Positions 30,241 through 40,497 of a DNA stretch of 64,000 nt are shown piece after piece. The translations under genes and the position numbers were made by a program. Every line of letters starts with the position of its first letter. The stretch's first letter is position 1. Below the pieces are notes generated by a model that made no database searches, was not told the DNA's origin, and worked only from the letters and a program-made list of their open reading frames with translations. This DNA comes from Fluviicoccus sp. (GTDB lineage: Bacteria > Pseudomonadota > Gammaproteobacteria > Pseudomonadales > Moraxellaceae): the NCBI RefSeq assembly GCF_030646115.1, contig NZ_JAUSMX010000014.1:154976-218975 (forward strand), written 5' to 3'.

Positions 30241-32904
30241 TCAGTTCACCGTGTCCAGTTGGCTGCGTAGGGCGTTGGCCAGTTTCTCACAAAGGTCGGG
30301 GTTGGATATGGGGTGGCTGTCGCGGTCCGTGATAAAGAAAACGTCTTCCGCCCGTTCCCCCAGCGTCGCGATGCGGGCGTTCTGCAGGTTGACGCCGTGC
30401 TCCATGAAAATCAGCCCAATGCGGGCCAGCAGGCCCGGCCGGTCGAGGGTGATAACCTCCAGCACGGTTTGCTGACGGTGAATGTCGTTGCTGATGTTGA
30501 CCATGGTCTTGACGCTGAAGTGCTTGAGTTGTCTGGGCAGGCGTTTCTGGACAATGGTCGGATATTGATCGGGGTGAGACAACGCCTTCTCCAGGTTAGC
30601 CTGGATGTATTCCAGCCGATCGGGGTCGGTGATCTGGGTATTGTCTTCGTCCAGCACAATGTAGGTGTCCAGTGAGTAGCGGTTCTCAGCGGTGATGATG
30701 CGGGCGTCAAGGACGGTCAGGTGCAGATGGTCCAGCGTTGCCACCGAGGCTGCAAACAGGTTGGGCAGGTCACGGGTGTAGACGAAGATCTGGGTGGCGC
30801 CTTCGAACTGCGTGCCATGGCTTTCCTTGATCGTGACCAACGGACGGGTATCGTCGCCATGGGCCAGGATGGCGGCGGTATGCCAGGCAATATCACTGGC
30901 GGATTCGCGCAGGAAATAGTCTTCACCCAGACCGGTCCAGATTTCATTGATCCGGTTTTCATCGCGGCCTTGTTCATCCACCAGGATTTCCAGGGCGTTG
31001 ATACGTGTTTCGTGAATCCACTCCTGACGATCCACCGGGTTGTTCAGTCCCCGGCGCAGGGCGCGGCGCGTCTGCTGGTACAGTTGCCGTAACAAGGAGG
31101 CGCGCCACGAGTTCCACAGTTTGGGGTTGGTGGCGCAGATATCCGCGACGGTCAGGGCATAAAGGTAGTCCAGATGCACCAGGTCGCCAACCTGGGCGGC
31201 GAACTTGTGAATCACTTCAGGGTCGGAGACATCCTGCTTCTGGGCAGTCACCGACATCAACAAGTGTTTTTGCGTCAACCAGGCCACCAGATTGGCTTCC
31301 CGCACGCTGAGACCGTGCGAGAGGCAGAATTCGCGGGCGTCCACTGATCCCAGGTCGGAGTGATCGCCGCCGCGACCCTTGCCGATGTCGTGGAACAGGC
31401 CGGCGATATACAGCAGTTCCAGCTTGGGCAGGCGCTGGGCGACTTCGGCCACCACCGGGAACTGTTCGGCGCCTTCCTGATAACGGAAGCGGCGCATGTT
31501 CTTGATGACCAGCAGCGTATGGGCATCGACGGTATAGATGTGGAACAGGTCGTACTGCATCTGCCCGACAATGGCGCCAAAGGCGGGCAGGTAGGCGCCG
31601 AGAACTCCATAACGCTTCATGCGCCGCAGGGTGGAGAATAACGCATGCGGGGCCCGCAGGATGCTGATGAATAATTCGCGGTTGCGCGGATTTTGTCGGA
31701 AATCGTCGTTGATCTTGCGGGCTTCCACCATGATCAGGCGGATGGTGCTGGCGCGCACGCCCTGGATCAGGGTGTTTTCCGCCAGGATCAGGAAAATCTC
31801 CAGCAGCGCGGAAGGGTGCTTGGCGAAAACCTGATGATGCCGCACCTCGATGTGATTGTCCCGGAGCTGGAAATGGTCGTTAAGCGGGACGATCTCGCTG
31901 TCAGCTTCCGTTTTCAGAATGGTTTCGTCGAAATACTGCAATAGCAGTTCATTCAGCATCGACAGGTTCATGGCGGCGCGATAATAAGCCTTCATGAACT
32001 GTTCAACGGCGCGGTTGGCGTTACTGTCGGTGTAGCCCAGCAGGTTGGCGATGGTTTTCTGGTAGTCGAACAACAGCCGGTTTTCGTTACGCTTCGACAG
32101 CATGTGCAACAGGAATCGGATGCGCCACAGGAAAGCTTCGCCTTCCATCAGCTGCCGGTATTCGTATTCGGTGAGGAAGCCGTGGTTGACGAGGTCGTAG
32201 AGGGTGGTGGCGTCAAAATGACGCTTGGCCACCCAGGCGATGGTCTGGATGTCACGCAGGCCGCCCGGTGCGTTCTTGAGGTCGGGTTCGAGATTGTATT
32301 CCGTGAAGTTGTGCTTGCCATGCCGGGCCAGCTGCTCTTCTTTCTTGGCTTCGAAAAAGGCAGCGCCGGTCCATAGCGGTCGTGTCAGTTGCAACAGGCT
32401 CTGCCGCAGGTGGTCCGGGCCGGAAAGGGTGCGCACTTCCAGCAAATTGGTGGCGATGGTGATGTCCTGACCCACATTTTCCACGCACTCTTCCAGCGAG
32501 CGCACGCTGGAGCCGATATCCAGCCCCAGATCCCATAGCCTGGCGATAAAACCACTTATGGTTTCCTGTAGATCCGGCGACAGGCTTGGCAAGTTGTGCA
32601 GGATCAGCACGTCGATATCGGAGCAGGGGTGCAGTTCACCCCGGCCGTAACCCCCAACAGCCAGCAGGCTGATATCCGGCTGCCGTCCCAGACCGGCTCC
32701 GGACCAGACGTGATGCAGCACTTCGTCCACGGCCAGCGCCCGGGCCGAAACCAGCAGGCGCACGCAGGTGCCGTTGTCGAACTCGGTCTGCAACTGCTGA
32801 TGGGCATCCTTGAGCAGGTCACGATATTGCGCTGTAGTCAGTGTGGCTGGCGCCAGACGGCTCTTGTCAAACAGACGCGGAACCAGCGTGGGAGGAGGTG
32901 ACAT
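30241..32904 (-). CDS. glnD: [Protein-PII] uridylyltransferase / uridylyl-removing enzyme
   Basis: Senses glutamine and adds or removes UMP on PII to control nitrogen assimilation. The 887-aa protein has all parts in order: nucleotidyltransferase motif GGYGRGELHPCSDIDVL (residues 84-100; catalytic D96 and D98), the HD domain with LFHDIGKGRGGDHS for removal of UMP, and two C-terminal ACT domains (IFVYTRDLPNLFAA and LEVITLDRPGLLARI). Length matches E. coli GlnD (890). It is 5 bases past map. Confidence 0.97.
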   Translation of the reverse strand: MSPPPTLVPRLFDKSRLAPATLTTAQYRDLLKDAHQQLQTEFDNGTCVRLLVSARALAVDEVLHHVWSGAGLGRQPDISLLAVGGYGRGELHPCSDIDVLILHNLPSLSPDLQETISGFIARLWDLGLDIGSSVRSLEECVENVGQDITIATNLLEVRTLSGPDHLRQSLLQLTRPLWTGAAFFEAKKEEQLARHGKHNFTEYNLEPDLKNAPGGLRDIQTIAWVAKRHFDATTLYDLVNHGFLTEYEYRQLMEGEAFLWRIRFLLHMLSKRNENRLLFDYQKTIANLLGYTDSNANRAVEQFMKAYYRAAMNLSMLNELLLQYFDETILKTEADSEIVPLNDHFQLRDNHIEVRHHQVFAKHPSALLEIFLILAENTLIQGVRASTIRLIMVEARKINDDFRQNPRNRELFISILRAPHALFSTLRRMKRYGVLGAYLPAFGAIVGQMQYDLFHIYTVDAHTLLVIKNMRRFRYQEGAEQFPVVAEVAQRLPKLELLYIAGLFHDIGKGRGGDHSDLGSVDAREFCLSHGLSVREANLVAWLTQKHLLMSVTAQKQDVSDPEVIHKFAAQVGDLVHLDYLYALTVADICATNPKLWNSWRASLLRQLYQQTRRALRRGLNNPVDRQEWIHETRINALEILVDEQGRDENRINEIWTGLGEDYFLRESASDIAWHTAAILAHGDDTRPLVTIKESHGTQFEGATQIFVYTRDLPNLFAASVATLDHLHLTVLDARIITAENRYSLDTYIVLDEDNTQITDPDRLEYIQANLEKALSHPDQYPTIVQKRLPRQLKHFSVKTMVNISNDIHRQQTVLEVITLDRPGLLARIGLIFMEHGVNLQNARIATLGERAEDVFFITDRDSHPISNPDLCEKLANALRSQLDTVN

Positions 32905-32909
32905 GGAGG

Positions 32910-33695
32910 TTATCCCTGAAGAAAGGCCAAGTCCTCATCGGGACGGGCGGTAAGCACTTCGACACCGGTATCGGTCACCAGGATGGTGTGTTCCCATTGG
33001 GCGGAGAGTTTGTGATCCTTGGTGACGGCGGTCCAGCCGTCGGGCAGCAGTTTGGTTTGCCAGGAACCGGCATTGATCATCGGTTCAATGGTGAAAATCA
33101 TGCCCGCCTGCAAAGCCAGACCGTCCCCGGCGCGGCCGTAATGCAGGATCTGCGGCTCTTCGTGAAATACCTTGCCGATGCCGTGGCCGCAATAATCGCG
33201 CACGACACTGTAGCGGTTGGCTTCCGCGTGTCTCTGGATGGCGCTGCCGATGTCGCCCAGACGCGCCCCGGGCTTGACTACGGCCAGCGCCCGGTACAGG
33301 CACTCCTGCGTAACCTTGACCAGACGATGGGCCAGCACCGAGCCTTCACCCACCACGAACATTTTCGAGGTATCGCCGTGATACCCGTCCTTGATGACAG
33401 TAATGTCGATATTGATGATGTCGCCGTTTTTCAGCACTTTCTTGTCGGTGGGGATGCCATGGCAGACCACATGGTTGACCGAGGTGCAGATGCTTTTGGG
33501 AAAACCCTTGTAGTTGAGCGGCGCCGGAATGGCCTGCTGGACGTTGACAATATAATCGTGGCAGATGCGATCCAGTTCTTCAGTGGTGACGCCGGCCTTG
33601 ACGAAAGGGCCGATCATCATCAGTACATCAGCGGCCAGCCGACCGGCGACGCGCATTTTTTCTATTTCATCGAGGCTTTTCAGGGATACGGTCAT
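32910..33695 (-). CDS. map: Methionine aminopeptidase, type I
   Basis: Removes the initiator methionine from new proteins. The 261-aa metalloenzyme shows the substrate-binding His in NHVVCHGIPTD, the metal ligands D in INIDITVIKDGYHGDTSKMF, H in GHGIGKVFHEEPQILHYG, and E in FTIEPMINAG and SAQWEHTILVT. It is divergent from rpsB, as in nearly all gammaproteobacteria, with a 190-base shared control region. Confidence 0.97.
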   Translation of the reverse strand: MTVSLKSLDEIEKMRVAGRLAADVLMMIGPFVKAGVTTEELDRICHDYIVNVQQAIPAPLNYKGFPKSICTSVNHVVCHGIPTDKKVLKNGDIINIDITVIKDGYHGDTSKMFVVGEGSVLAHRLVKVTQECLYRALAVVKPGARLGDIGSAIQRHAEANRYSVVRDYCGHGIGKVFHEEPQILHYGRAGDGLALQAGMIFTIEPMINAGSWQTKLLPDGWTAVTKDHKLSAQWEHTILVTDTGVEVLTARPDEDLAFLQG

Positions 33696-33715
33696 AAAGA
33701 ACTACTACGTCATGA

Positions 33716-33744
33716 TTGAGGCGGGAAGGGCGATATGGTATAAA
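33716..33744 (+). promoter_or_regulatory. rpsB-tsf promoter
   Basis: TTGAGG (33716-33721), 17 bases, TATAAA (33739-33744), with an extended -10 TG one base before the -10 box. A GC-rich stretch (GCCGCGCC) follows at the expected start point, the discriminator type of promoters under stringent control. Confidence 0.75.
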
Positions 33745-33751
33745 GCCGCGC

Positions 33752-33885
33752 CTGTTTCGGCAAATAAACCGGACAGGTTTTTTTATCACTAATGACGCAC
33801 ATGTGCCGTCACGGTTATTGGGTGCCTGCGAGACAGGTCGGTAACCGGGGTACATGGAGGCCTAACCCGAACACCGGAGTTTAAC
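33752..33885 (+). promoter_or_regulatory. rpsB 5' leader, likely S2 autoregulatory RNA
   Basis: A leader of about 135 bases between the promoter and rpsB. It contains several potential stems, for example ACCGGACAGGTT and the region GGTGCCTGCGAGACAGGTCGG (33820-33843), the latter with two copies of the GCGAGACAGG-like sequence in part. Gammaproteobacterial rpsB leaders bind S2 and shut off rpsB-tsf translation. That this leader does so is inference from position and length; I did not match a consensus. Confidence 0.45.
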
Positions 33886-34626
33886 ATGGCACAAGTTTCA
33901 ATTCGCGATCTGCTGCAAGCCGGCGCGCATTTCGGTCACCAAACCCGTTTCTGGAACCCCAAGATGGGCCAGTACATCTTTGGCGCCCGCAACAAGATCC
34001 ATATCATCAACCTTGACATCACCGTCAAGCGTTTGAACGATGCCCTGACCTATGCCAATGGTCTGGCTTCCCGCAAGAACAAGGTGCTGTTCGTCGGCAC
34101 CAAGCGCGCCGCTTCTGAAATCGTGCGTGAGCACGCCCTGCGCGCCGGCATGCCCTTCGTGGACCACCGCTGGTTGGGCGGCATGCTGACCAACTGGAAG
34201 ACCATCCGTCAGTCCATCAAGCGTCTGAAAGATCTGGAAGCCCAGTCCCTGGACGGCACCTTCACCAAGCTGACCAAGCGTGAAGCCCTTGAGCGCACCC
34301 GCGAAATGGAAAAGCTGGAAAAGAGCCTGGGCGGCATCAAGGACATGGGCGGCCTGCCTGATGCCCTGTTCATCATCGACGTGGATCATGAAGCCATTGC
34401 CATCCAGGAAGCCAGAAAGCTGGGCATTCCCGTGATCGGCATTGTCGACACCAACTCCAATCCTGACGGCGTGGATTATGTAATTCCCGGCAACGATGAC
34501 GCCATCCGCGCCATCCAGCTGTACGCTGGCGCCATGGCTGACGCCATTCTGGAAGGCAAGGAATACTCCGCCACCCAGAGCGGCGGCCGTGAAGCCGATG
34601 CGGAAAAGACGGATACCGCTGCCTGA
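33886..34626 (+). CDS. rpsB: 30S ribosomal protein S2
   Basis: A 246-aa ribosomal protein of the small subunit. [25 protein letters not shown] is not quoted in full; the family landmarks are [49 protein letters not shown] and [18 protein letters not shown]. Its C-terminal tail is acidic and typical. It is followed by tsf at 124 bases with a weak hairpin between. Confidence 0.98.
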   Translation: MAQVSIRDLLQAGAHFGHQTRFWNPKMGQYIFGARNKIHIINLDITVKRLNDALTYANGLASRKNKVLFVGTKRAASEIVREHALRAGMPFVDHRWLGGMLTNWKTIRQSIKRLKDLEAQSLDGTFTKLTKREALERTREMEKLEKSLGGIKDMGGLPDALFIIDVDHEAIAIQEARKLGIPVIGIVDTNSNPDGVDYVIPGNDDAIRAIQLYAGAMADAILEGKEYSATQSGGREADAEKTDTAA

Positions 34627-34651
34627 TTTCAGGTTTGCGTGACGTTTGAGG

Positions 34652-34676
34652 AAGGGAGCTGAGTCTCCCTTTCTTT
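34652..34676 (+). terminator. Partial terminator/attenuator between rpsB and tsf
   Basis: AAGGGAG (34652-34658), loop CTGAGT, CTCCCTT (34665-34671), then TCTTT. A weak stem of the kind that allows partial read-through, giving less EF-Ts than S2 mRNA. The same arrangement is known in E. coli. Confidence 0.55.
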
Positions 34677-34750
34677 ATTAATAATGATTGTGGTCCGCGC
34701 CCGCCCTGGCGGTGCGGACGGTTTTCCCGATATCGAAAGAGGACATGAAC

Positions 34751-35635
34751 ATGGCAGAAATTACTGCTTCCCTCGTTAAAGAGCTGCGTGAGCGTACCGG
34801 TCTGGGCATGATGGAATGCAAGAAGGCGCTGACCGAAGCCGGTGGCGACATTGAGCTGGCCATCGACAACCTGCGCAAGTCTGGTCAAGCCAAGGCCGCC
34901 AAGAAGGCTGGCAACGTGGCTGCCGAAGGCGCCATTCTCTCGGCTACAGCGGCTGACGGCAAGACCGCGCTGCTGCTGGAAGTGAACAGCCAGACCGACT
35001 TCGTCGCCAAGGATGCCAACTTCACCACGTTCGCCAAGCAAGTGGCTGATGTGGCGCTGGCTGCCGGTGAAACCGATGCCGCCAAGATTGCCGGCCTGGC
35101 CTACGGTGACGGTCTGACCGTCGAAGAAGCCCGTGTCGCCCTGGTGCAAAAGATTGGTGAAAACATCCAGATCCGTCGCGCGGTCATCGTTACCGGTGAT
35201 GTGGTCGGTTCTTATGTGCACGGCATCAAGATTGGTGTCGCCGTGGTCCTGAACGGCGGCAACGCTGACGTGGCCCGCGATGTCGCCATGCATGTGGCCG
35301 CCGCCAACCCGACGGTGGTGAATCCTGCTGATGTGGCCGCCGATGTGCTGGCCCGTGAGAAGGAAATTTACGCGGCCAAGGCCCGTGAATCCGGCAAGCC
35401 CGAAAACATCGTCGAGAAGATGATTGAAGGCAGCCTGAAGAAGTATCTGGCTGAAGTCAGTCTGGTGGAACAGGCCTTCGTGAAGGACCCGGAAACCAAG
35501 GTCGGCGACTTTGTGAAGAAGGCCGGTGGTTCCGTCGTCAGCTTCGTTCGTTTCGAAGTGGGCGAAGGCATTGAGCGTGCCGTGGTCGACTTCGCGGCCG
35601 AAGTGGCTGCCCAAGCCGCTGCTGCTGCCAAGTAA
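34751..35635 (+). CDS. tsf: Elongation factor Ts
   Basis: Guanine-nucleotide exchange factor for EF-Tu. The 294-aa protein starts at ATG 34751, eight bases after AGAGGA; an ATG at 34745 lies too close to it. The N-terminal module [20 protein letters not shown] and the conserved [17 protein letters not shown] are complete, followed by the core, the dimerisation region and the C-terminal module. It ends with the Ala-rich AAQAAAAAK. The terminator at 35652 closes the operon, so pyrH and frr, usually next, are not here. Confidence 0.97.
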   Translation: MAEITASLVKELRERTGLGMMECKKALTEAGGDIELAIDNLRKSGQAKAAKKAGNVAAEGAILSATAADGKTALLLEVNSQTDFVAKDANFTTFAKQVADVALAAGETDAAKIAGLAYGDGLTVEEARVALVQKIGENIQIRRAVIVTGDVVGSYVHGIKIGVAVVLNGGNADVARDVAMHVAAANPTVVNPADVAADVLAREKEIYAAKARESGKPENIVEKMIEGSLKKYLAEVSLVEQAFVKDPETKVGDFVKKAGGSVVSFVRFEVGEGIERAVVDFAAEVAAQAAAAAK

Positions 35636-35651
35636 TCACCTACGTGATTCC

Positions 35652-35687
35652 AAAAATGCCCGCATTGTTGCGGGCATTTTTGTTTTG
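35652..35687 (+). terminator. Terminator of the rpsB-tsf operon
   Basis: AAAAATGCCCGC (35652-35663), loop ATTGTT, GCGGGCATTTTT (35670-35681), then GTTTTG. A strong rho-independent terminator. Confidence 0.9.
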
Positions 35688-35778
35688 GGGCTCTACCGGT
35701 TTTTTCTTTGCTTTCGCCCGCAAGTGCCCGTAAATTGAAGGAGCGGTTTTCGTCGTCATCCGGAAGAGACAGAACAAC

Positions 35779-38673
35779 ATGGAGTTTCGGATCCTTCGCG
35801 TCTGGTGTTGGTGCCTGTTGGGCCTGTGGCTGGTTCAGGACTATGCATGGGCGCTGGAATGGACCCCGGAAGAAAAAGCCTGGCTGGAGGCGCATCCTGT
35901 CGTCCGCGTCGGTATTGATCCGGAGTGGCCACCCTACGAATTCCTGGATGCCGGGGGGAAACATCAAGGGATAAGCGCCGATTATCTCGCGCTGGTTTCA
36001 GAACGAACAGGTATCCGTTTTGTAACAGGTCCGCGCCAGCCCTGGAGCCAGACCTGGCTGCTGTTGCAGCAAAAGAATCTTGATATTACCCCATCCATTA
36101 CCGATACGCCTGGCCGTCGGGAGTACCTGACATTCACTCGTCACTATCTGCGTTTTCCCGTAGTTATCCTGACGCGCCTGGATACCCCGTTTCTGGGGCA
36201 ACTGGAGGATCTGACAGGGCATCGCGTCGGTGTGGAAGCCGATTATTTTCCGGATGAGATACTCAAAACCCACTATCCGGAAATTACGCCGGTTCGCTAT
36301 CGCTATCTGGATGAAATGCTGTCCGCACTGGCGCTGGGCGAAGTGGATTATGTGCTTTCCAATCATGCATCGGCCACCTGGCTGGTGAATTCGCTGCATA
36401 TTTCCGGTTTGAAGCTGGCGGCGATCACCCCCTATGATTCGCCGATTTCTATTGGTGTGCGCAAGGATTGGCCGCAACTCGCAATTATTCTGGACAGGTC
36501 CATCGCTGATATCAGCCCTGCCGAACATCGCCGCATTCGTGAAAAGTGGCTGGGCGTGCACAAGCGCGAGCTTTCCCTGATGGATTACTGGCGTTATCGG
36601 CCTGAGCGTGTTCTGACAATCCTGGCTTTGAGCGCCTTGCTGTTGCTGCTCGTGTTACTGGTTTTTTTCCGCCGCCGCCTGGATGTGCGTATCCGTCGCG
36701 AACTGGGCGCACGGCGGGAACTGGCTGAAAGCGAGCAGCGCTTCAGCACCCTGATCGAAAACGCCCCGATTCCCTTTGCGGTTTTTTCCGGGAGGGAAGG
36801 CGAGGTTACGCTTTTAAATCATTGTTTTCGTGATGTTTTTGGATATTCAAAATCAGAAATACGTTATGTTGCGGATTGGTGGAGCCGCGCATATCCGGAT
36901 GAAAGCTATCGCGAGGAAATAAAATCCCAATGGTTTGAGCGCCTGACTGCAGCCAGGCGTCAGCAGGGCGTATTTGAGCCCATGGAGGCAAGGGTTCAGT
37001 GCCGAAATGGTGAATACCGCTATGTCCGTTTTCATTCCTATTTGCTGGGTTCGTTGAATCTGGTGGCGTTCATTGATATCACGCCCCAGAAAGATCATGA
37101 GGCTATCTTGACCGCCGCCAAGGAGGCGGCGGAAAGCGCCACGCGCGCCAAGAGCGAGTTTCTGGCCAATATGAGCCATGAGATCCGTACGCCAATGAAC
37201 GGCATCCTTGGCTTGGGGCAGTTGCTGGAAAATACCCCCCTCAATGAACAGCAACGCGATTATCTGGCCCGACTCCGGGGCTCAGGCGAGTTCCTGCTGA
37301 CCATACTCAACGATATCCTGGACTTGTCCAAGGTGGAGGCGGGCAAGCTGACGCTGGAGCATGAGCCTTTTGCCGTTGACCGCTTGCTGGAGTCCCTGCG
37401 GAATCTGGCGATTAATGCGGCCCAGGACAAGGAGGTCGAGGTGTTTTTCCTGTTGGCGCCGGATGTGCCCGTGGTGCTGGTGGGTGATGAAATGCGGCTG
37501 TTGCAGATTCTGATGAATTTGCTGGGCAACGCTATCAAGTTCACGCCAAAGGGGCATGTTGATATCGAAATTCGCGTGGAGAGCAGGAGCAGCCGGAAAG
37601 CCCTGTTGCACTTTGCCGTCCGAGATACCGGTATCGGCCTCCGGCCGGATCAGCAGGAGCGCATCTTCGAAGCTTTCCGGCAAGGAGATGCATCAACCAC
37701 CCGCCAGTTTGGCGGCACCGGCCTGGGTCTCGCCATCTGCCAGCGTCTCGTCAGTCTTATGGGGGGGAAGCTGCAGGTAGAGAGCCGTCCGGGGCAGGGC
37801 AGTTGCTTTTCGTTCTCAATCCTGCTGGAGGTCAGCCCGGAAGAGTATGCAGGGGTTGATGACACTCCCCCGGTGCGGCTGTTGCTGGTAACCGAAAATC
37901 ATCATCTGGCCTATTCCGTGAGTGGTCAGGTTGCGCGAACGGGGTGGGTGATTACGGTGGCCTATACCTTGGGGGATGCCTGCCGGATATTGGCCGCGCC
38001 AGAGGCGGCCTTTGATTTGCTGCTGTTCGACGCAGGTTTGCCCAAGGTGGTGTGTCGTGACTGCGATATATTGGCCACGATCTCCACGCCGGTCGCCTTC
38101 CTGCAGGCACCTTGGGGCGGTCTTGACGAAGATCTGCCGATGATTCGCTCCTCCCGGGTGCTGGTAAAGCCGGTCACGACGCACAGCTTGCTGAAGCTGA
38201 TGGCCAGGGTTCGGGCTGGAGGGGAGGGCGATGGCCCGGATGAACCGGCCACGCAGCTTGCAGACATGCGCGTGTTGCTGGTGGAGGACAACGCGGTCAA
38301 TCAGCTGGTGGCCCGGCGCATGCTGGAAAGCCTGGGGGTGGCTGTGGATACGGCGGATGACGGGCAGCAGGCGCTGGATGCGCTGTTGGGCCGGGGAAGA
38401 GCCTCCTATGACTTGGTGTTGATGGATTTACAGATGCCGGTGCTGGACGGCCTGGACGCGACGCGGGAGTTGCGGCATCGTCCTGAATTTGCCGGACTGC
38501 CGGTCATTGCCATGACCGCCAATGTGATGCAGGCGGACCGCGAAGCCTGTCGTCAGGCAGGCATGTCAGACTTTATCGGCAAGCCTGTCCGGCTGGCGGA
38601 GTTGCGCGAGGTGTTGCGCAGATGGCGGCCGGTAGGTACGGAAGGGGATGCGCCGCTCCATGTTGACGTCTAA
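35779..38673 (+). CDS. Hybrid sensor histidine kinase with periplasmic SBP domain
   Basis: A 964-aa two-component kinase of the BvgS/EvgS style. In order: signal sequence ([13 protein letters not shown]), a family 3 solute-binding domain at about residues 30-255 ([20 protein letters not shown]), a membrane helix at about 275-297, a PAS domain at about 320-440, HisKA with the phosphorylated His H467 in [13 protein letters not shown], HATPase ([44 protein letters not shown]), a degenerate receiver domain (about 694-810, [14 protein letters not shown]), and a complete receiver with D883 in LVLMDLQMP. There is no Hpt domain at the end, so a separate phosphotransfer protein would be needed. No partner regulator is adjacent. 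Confidence 0.93.
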   Translation: MEFRILRVWCWCLLGLWLVQDYAWALEWTPEEKAWLEAHPVVRVGIDPEWPPYEFLDAGGKHQGISADYLALVSERTGIRFVTGPRQPWSQTWLLLQQKNLDITPSITDTPGRREYLTFTRHYLRFPVVILTRLDTPFLGQLEDLTGHRVGVEADYFPDEILKTHYPEITPVRYRYLDEMLSALALGEVDYVLSNHASATWLVNSLHISGLKLAAITPYDSPISIGVRKDWPQLAIILDRSIADISPAEHRRIREKWLGVHKRELSLMDYWRYRPERVLTILALSALLLLLVLLVFFRRRLDVRIRRELGARRELAESEQRFSTLIENAPIPFAVFSGREGEVTLLNHCFRDVFGYSKSEIRYVADWWSRAYPDESYREEIKSQWFERLTAARRQQGVFEPMEARVQCRNGEYRYVRFHSYLLGSLNLVAFIDITPQKDHEAILTAAKEAAESATRAKSEFLANMSHEIRTPMNGILGLGQLLENTPLNEQQRDYLARLRGSGEFLLTILNDILDLSKVEAGKLTLEHEPFAVDRLLESLRNLAINAAQDKEVEVFFLLAPDVPVVLVGDEMRLLQILMNLLGNAIKFTPKGHVDIEIRVESRSSRKALLHFAVRDTGIGLRPDQQERIFEAFRQGDASTTRQFGGTGLGLAICQRLVSLMGGKLQVESRPGQGSCFSFSILLEVSPEEYAGVDDTPPVRLLLVTENHHLAYSVSGQVARTGWVITVAYTLGDACRILAAPEAAFDLLLFDAGLPKVVCRDCDILATISTPVAFLQAPWGGLDEDLPMIRSSRVLVKPVTTHSLLKLMARVRAGGEGDGPDEPATQLADMRVLLVEDNAVNQLVARRMLESLGVAVDTADDGQQALDALLGRGRASYDLVLMDLQMPVLDGLDATRELRHRPEFAGLPVIAMTANVMQADREACRQAGMSDFIGKPVRLAELREVLRRWRPVGTEGDAPLHVDV

Positions 38674-38691
38674 AAAAGGCCCAAGCAGTTT

Positions 38692-38720
38692 TTGACAATA
38701 TCGTCCTGACCCCGTATGAT
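38692..38720 (+). promoter_or_regulatory. Near-consensus promoter of the yceD-rpmF-plsX-fabD operon
   Basis: TTGACA (38692-38697), 17 bases, TATGAT (38715-38720). The -35 is perfect. The expected start point (38726-38728) is only 5-7 bases before the ATG of yceD at 38733, so the mRNA is almost leaderless. Confidence 0.88.
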
Positions 38721-38732
38721 TCACCGCCTATT

Positions 38733-39257
38733 ATGCCAGTCCCTTACTTACCTGCCGCAATTGAGCCCTTCAAATGGGCGGACCGAGCTGCCCATGTGGT
38801 GGCGGATCTCCCGTTGGCGTCTTTCCCGCGTTTGTGCGAGGGATTGAATGATCACGAGGGCGTTGTTCAGGTGCGTTGCCGCCTGGAGCGGGAGTCGGAA
38901 GTCAGGCATGTTGCATGGTTGCGAGGCACGCTGGAGACGGTCGTGGCCCTGACCTGCCAGCGATGCCTTGAGCCGCTTGCCTTACCGGTGTCGGTTACGG
39001 TGGATCTGGCGCTGGTGCATGATGAGGAAGACGCCGAACGGCTGTCGGACGACACGGATTATCTGGTCGTTGCCGAACAGGGCCTGGTTCTGGCGGAAAT
39101 CCTCGAAGACGAATTGTTGCTGGCCATTCCCTTCATTCCGGCCCATGAGAGTTGTGAGCTCAAGGTGCGTACGCTTGAAGTGAGCGGTGAGGAAAGTCGT
39201 CGGGAAAACCCGTTTCAGGTGCTGGCGGCTTTGAACAAGCCGGCAGCAAAAGAATAA
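38733..39257 (+). CDS. yceD: YceD family (DUF177) 23S rRNA accumulation protein
   Basis: A 174-aa protein of the YceD/DUF177 family, which in E. coli and plants is needed for 23S rRNA accumulation and which almost always sits before rpmF. The family motif TCQRCLEPLALPV (two cysteines) is present, as is DDTDYLVVAEQGLVLAEILEDELLLAIPF split over residues 105-135. Start ATG 38733 lacks a Shine-Dalgarno and lies just behind the promoter. rpmF follows after 34 bases. Confidence 0.9.
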   Translation: MPVPYLPAAIEPFKWADRAAHVVADLPLASFPRLCEGLNDHEGVVQVRCRLERESEVRHVAWLRGTLETVVALTCQRCLEPLALPVSVTVDLALVHDEEDAERLSDDTDYLVVAEQGLVLAEILEDELLLAIPFIPAHESCELKVRTLEVSGEESRRENPFQVLAALNKPAAKE

Positions 39258-39291
39258 CCCGTAATCAACTGATGTTGTCTGGAGTCTCAAA

Positions 39292-39477
39292 ATGGCCGTT
39301 CAGCAAAACCGCAAAAGCCGCTCGCGTCGCGACATGCGTCGCTCCCATGATGCCCTGACCACGGTCGCCCTGAGCGTGGACAGCACCACCGGTGAAGTGC
39401 ATCGCCGTCACCACGTCACCAAGGATGGCGTGTATCGTGGCCGTCAACTCTTCCCCGTGGCTGCCGTCGAAGAGTAA
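39292..39477 (+). CDS. rpmF: 50S ribosomal protein L32
   Basis: A 61-aa ribosomal protein recognised by [22 protein letters not shown] and the following [18 protein letters not shown]. It is the cysteine-free form, as in E. coli. plsX follows after 8 bases. Coupling of L32 with the first fatty-acid and phospholipid genes is a standard bacterial arrangement. Confidence 0.97.
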   Translation: MAVQQNRKSRSRRDMRRSHDALTTVALSVDSTTGEVHRRHHVTKDGVYRGRQLFPVAAVEE

Positions 39478-39485
39478 TAAACGGC

Positions 39486-40496
39486 ATGGCGATCACGCTA
39501 GCCGTTGACGCCATGGGCGGGGACCACGGTCCCCGCGTTACCGTTCCCGCATCGCTTTCTGTATTGCAAACATATCCTGCACTCCGGCTTGTTCTGGTTG
39601 GTCAGGAGAATGTGATTCGCCCCCTGCTTGCCCGTCTCAGTCCCGAAGAATCTTCCCGCGTCAGCATCGTCCATACCGACGAAGTCGTGTTGATGCATGA
39701 CAAGGTCGCGGTTGCCCTGCGCAACAAACGCAATTCCTCCATGCGTCTCGCCATCAACCTGGTTCATGAAGGCAAGGCTTCCGCTTGTGTCAGCGCCGGT
39801 AATACCGGGGCGCTGATGGCCATCAGCCGTTTTGTGCTCAAGACCCATGCCGGAATCGACCGCCCGGCCATCATGACCGCCTTGCCGACCGTCAAGGGTC
39901 ATTGCCACATGCTCGACCTGGGCGCCAACGTTGATTCCGAGGCGCGCCACCTGTTGCAGTTTGCACAGATGGGCAGTTTGGTGGCGGAGGCGTTGGATGG
40001 CATTGACCGGCCGCGTGTCGGCTTGCTGAATATCGGTGAGGAAGAGATCAAGGGAAATGACCTGATCAAGGAGGCCAACACTTTGCTCAAGGAGTCCGGC
40101 CTCAATTATATCGGTTATGTGGAGGGCGACGGAGTTTTCGCCGGGGAAGCGGACGTGGTCGTTTGCGACGGTTTTGTCGGCAACATTGCCCTGAAGACCA
40201 CCGAGGGCGTAGCCCGCATGTTTGGCGCGTTCGTCAAGGAAGAGATTAACCGTAACGCCTTCACCAAGCTGGCCGGAGCCATCGCCATCCCGATCTGGAA
40301 CGGCCTGCGGCGTCGCATGGACCCGGGGCGGTACAACGGCGCCAGCTTGGTCGGACTGACCGGCATCGTCATCAAGAGCCACGGCAGCGCCGACCAGAAG
40401 TCGTTCGCCAACGCCATCCGGGTGGCGGTCAAGGAAGTTGAAAAAGACATTCCCTCGTTGATCGCCAGCCGCCTGCAACCGGTTGCCGGGGCCTGA
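39486..40496 (+). CDS. plsX: Phosphate acyltransferase PlsX
   Basis: Makes acyl-phosphate from acyl-ACP for phospholipid synthesis. The 336-aa protein shows the family parts AVDAMGGDHGPRVTVPASL, SACVSAGNTGALMAIS, KGHCHMLDLGANVD, GNIALKTTEGVARM and the C-terminal VIKSHGSADQKSFANAI. The gene follows rpmF by 8 bases; the downstream reading frame begins one base past its stop. Confidence 0.96.
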   Translation: MAITLAVDAMGGDHGPRVTVPASLSVLQTYPALRLVLVGQENVIRPLLARLSPEESSRVSIVHTDEVVLMHDKVAVALRNKRNSSMRLAINLVHEGKASACVSAGNTGALMAISRFVLKTHAGIDRPAIMTALPTVKGHCHMLDLGANVDSEARHLLQFAQMGSLVAEALDGIDRPRVGLLNIGEEEIKGNDLIKEANTLLKESGLNYIGYVEGDGVFAGEADVVVCDGFVGNIALKTTEGVARMFGAFVKEEINRNAFTKLAGAIAIPIWNGLRRRMDPGRYNGASLVGLTGIVIKSHGSADQKSFANAIRVAVKEVEKDIPSLIASRLQPVAGA

Positions 40497-40497
40497 A

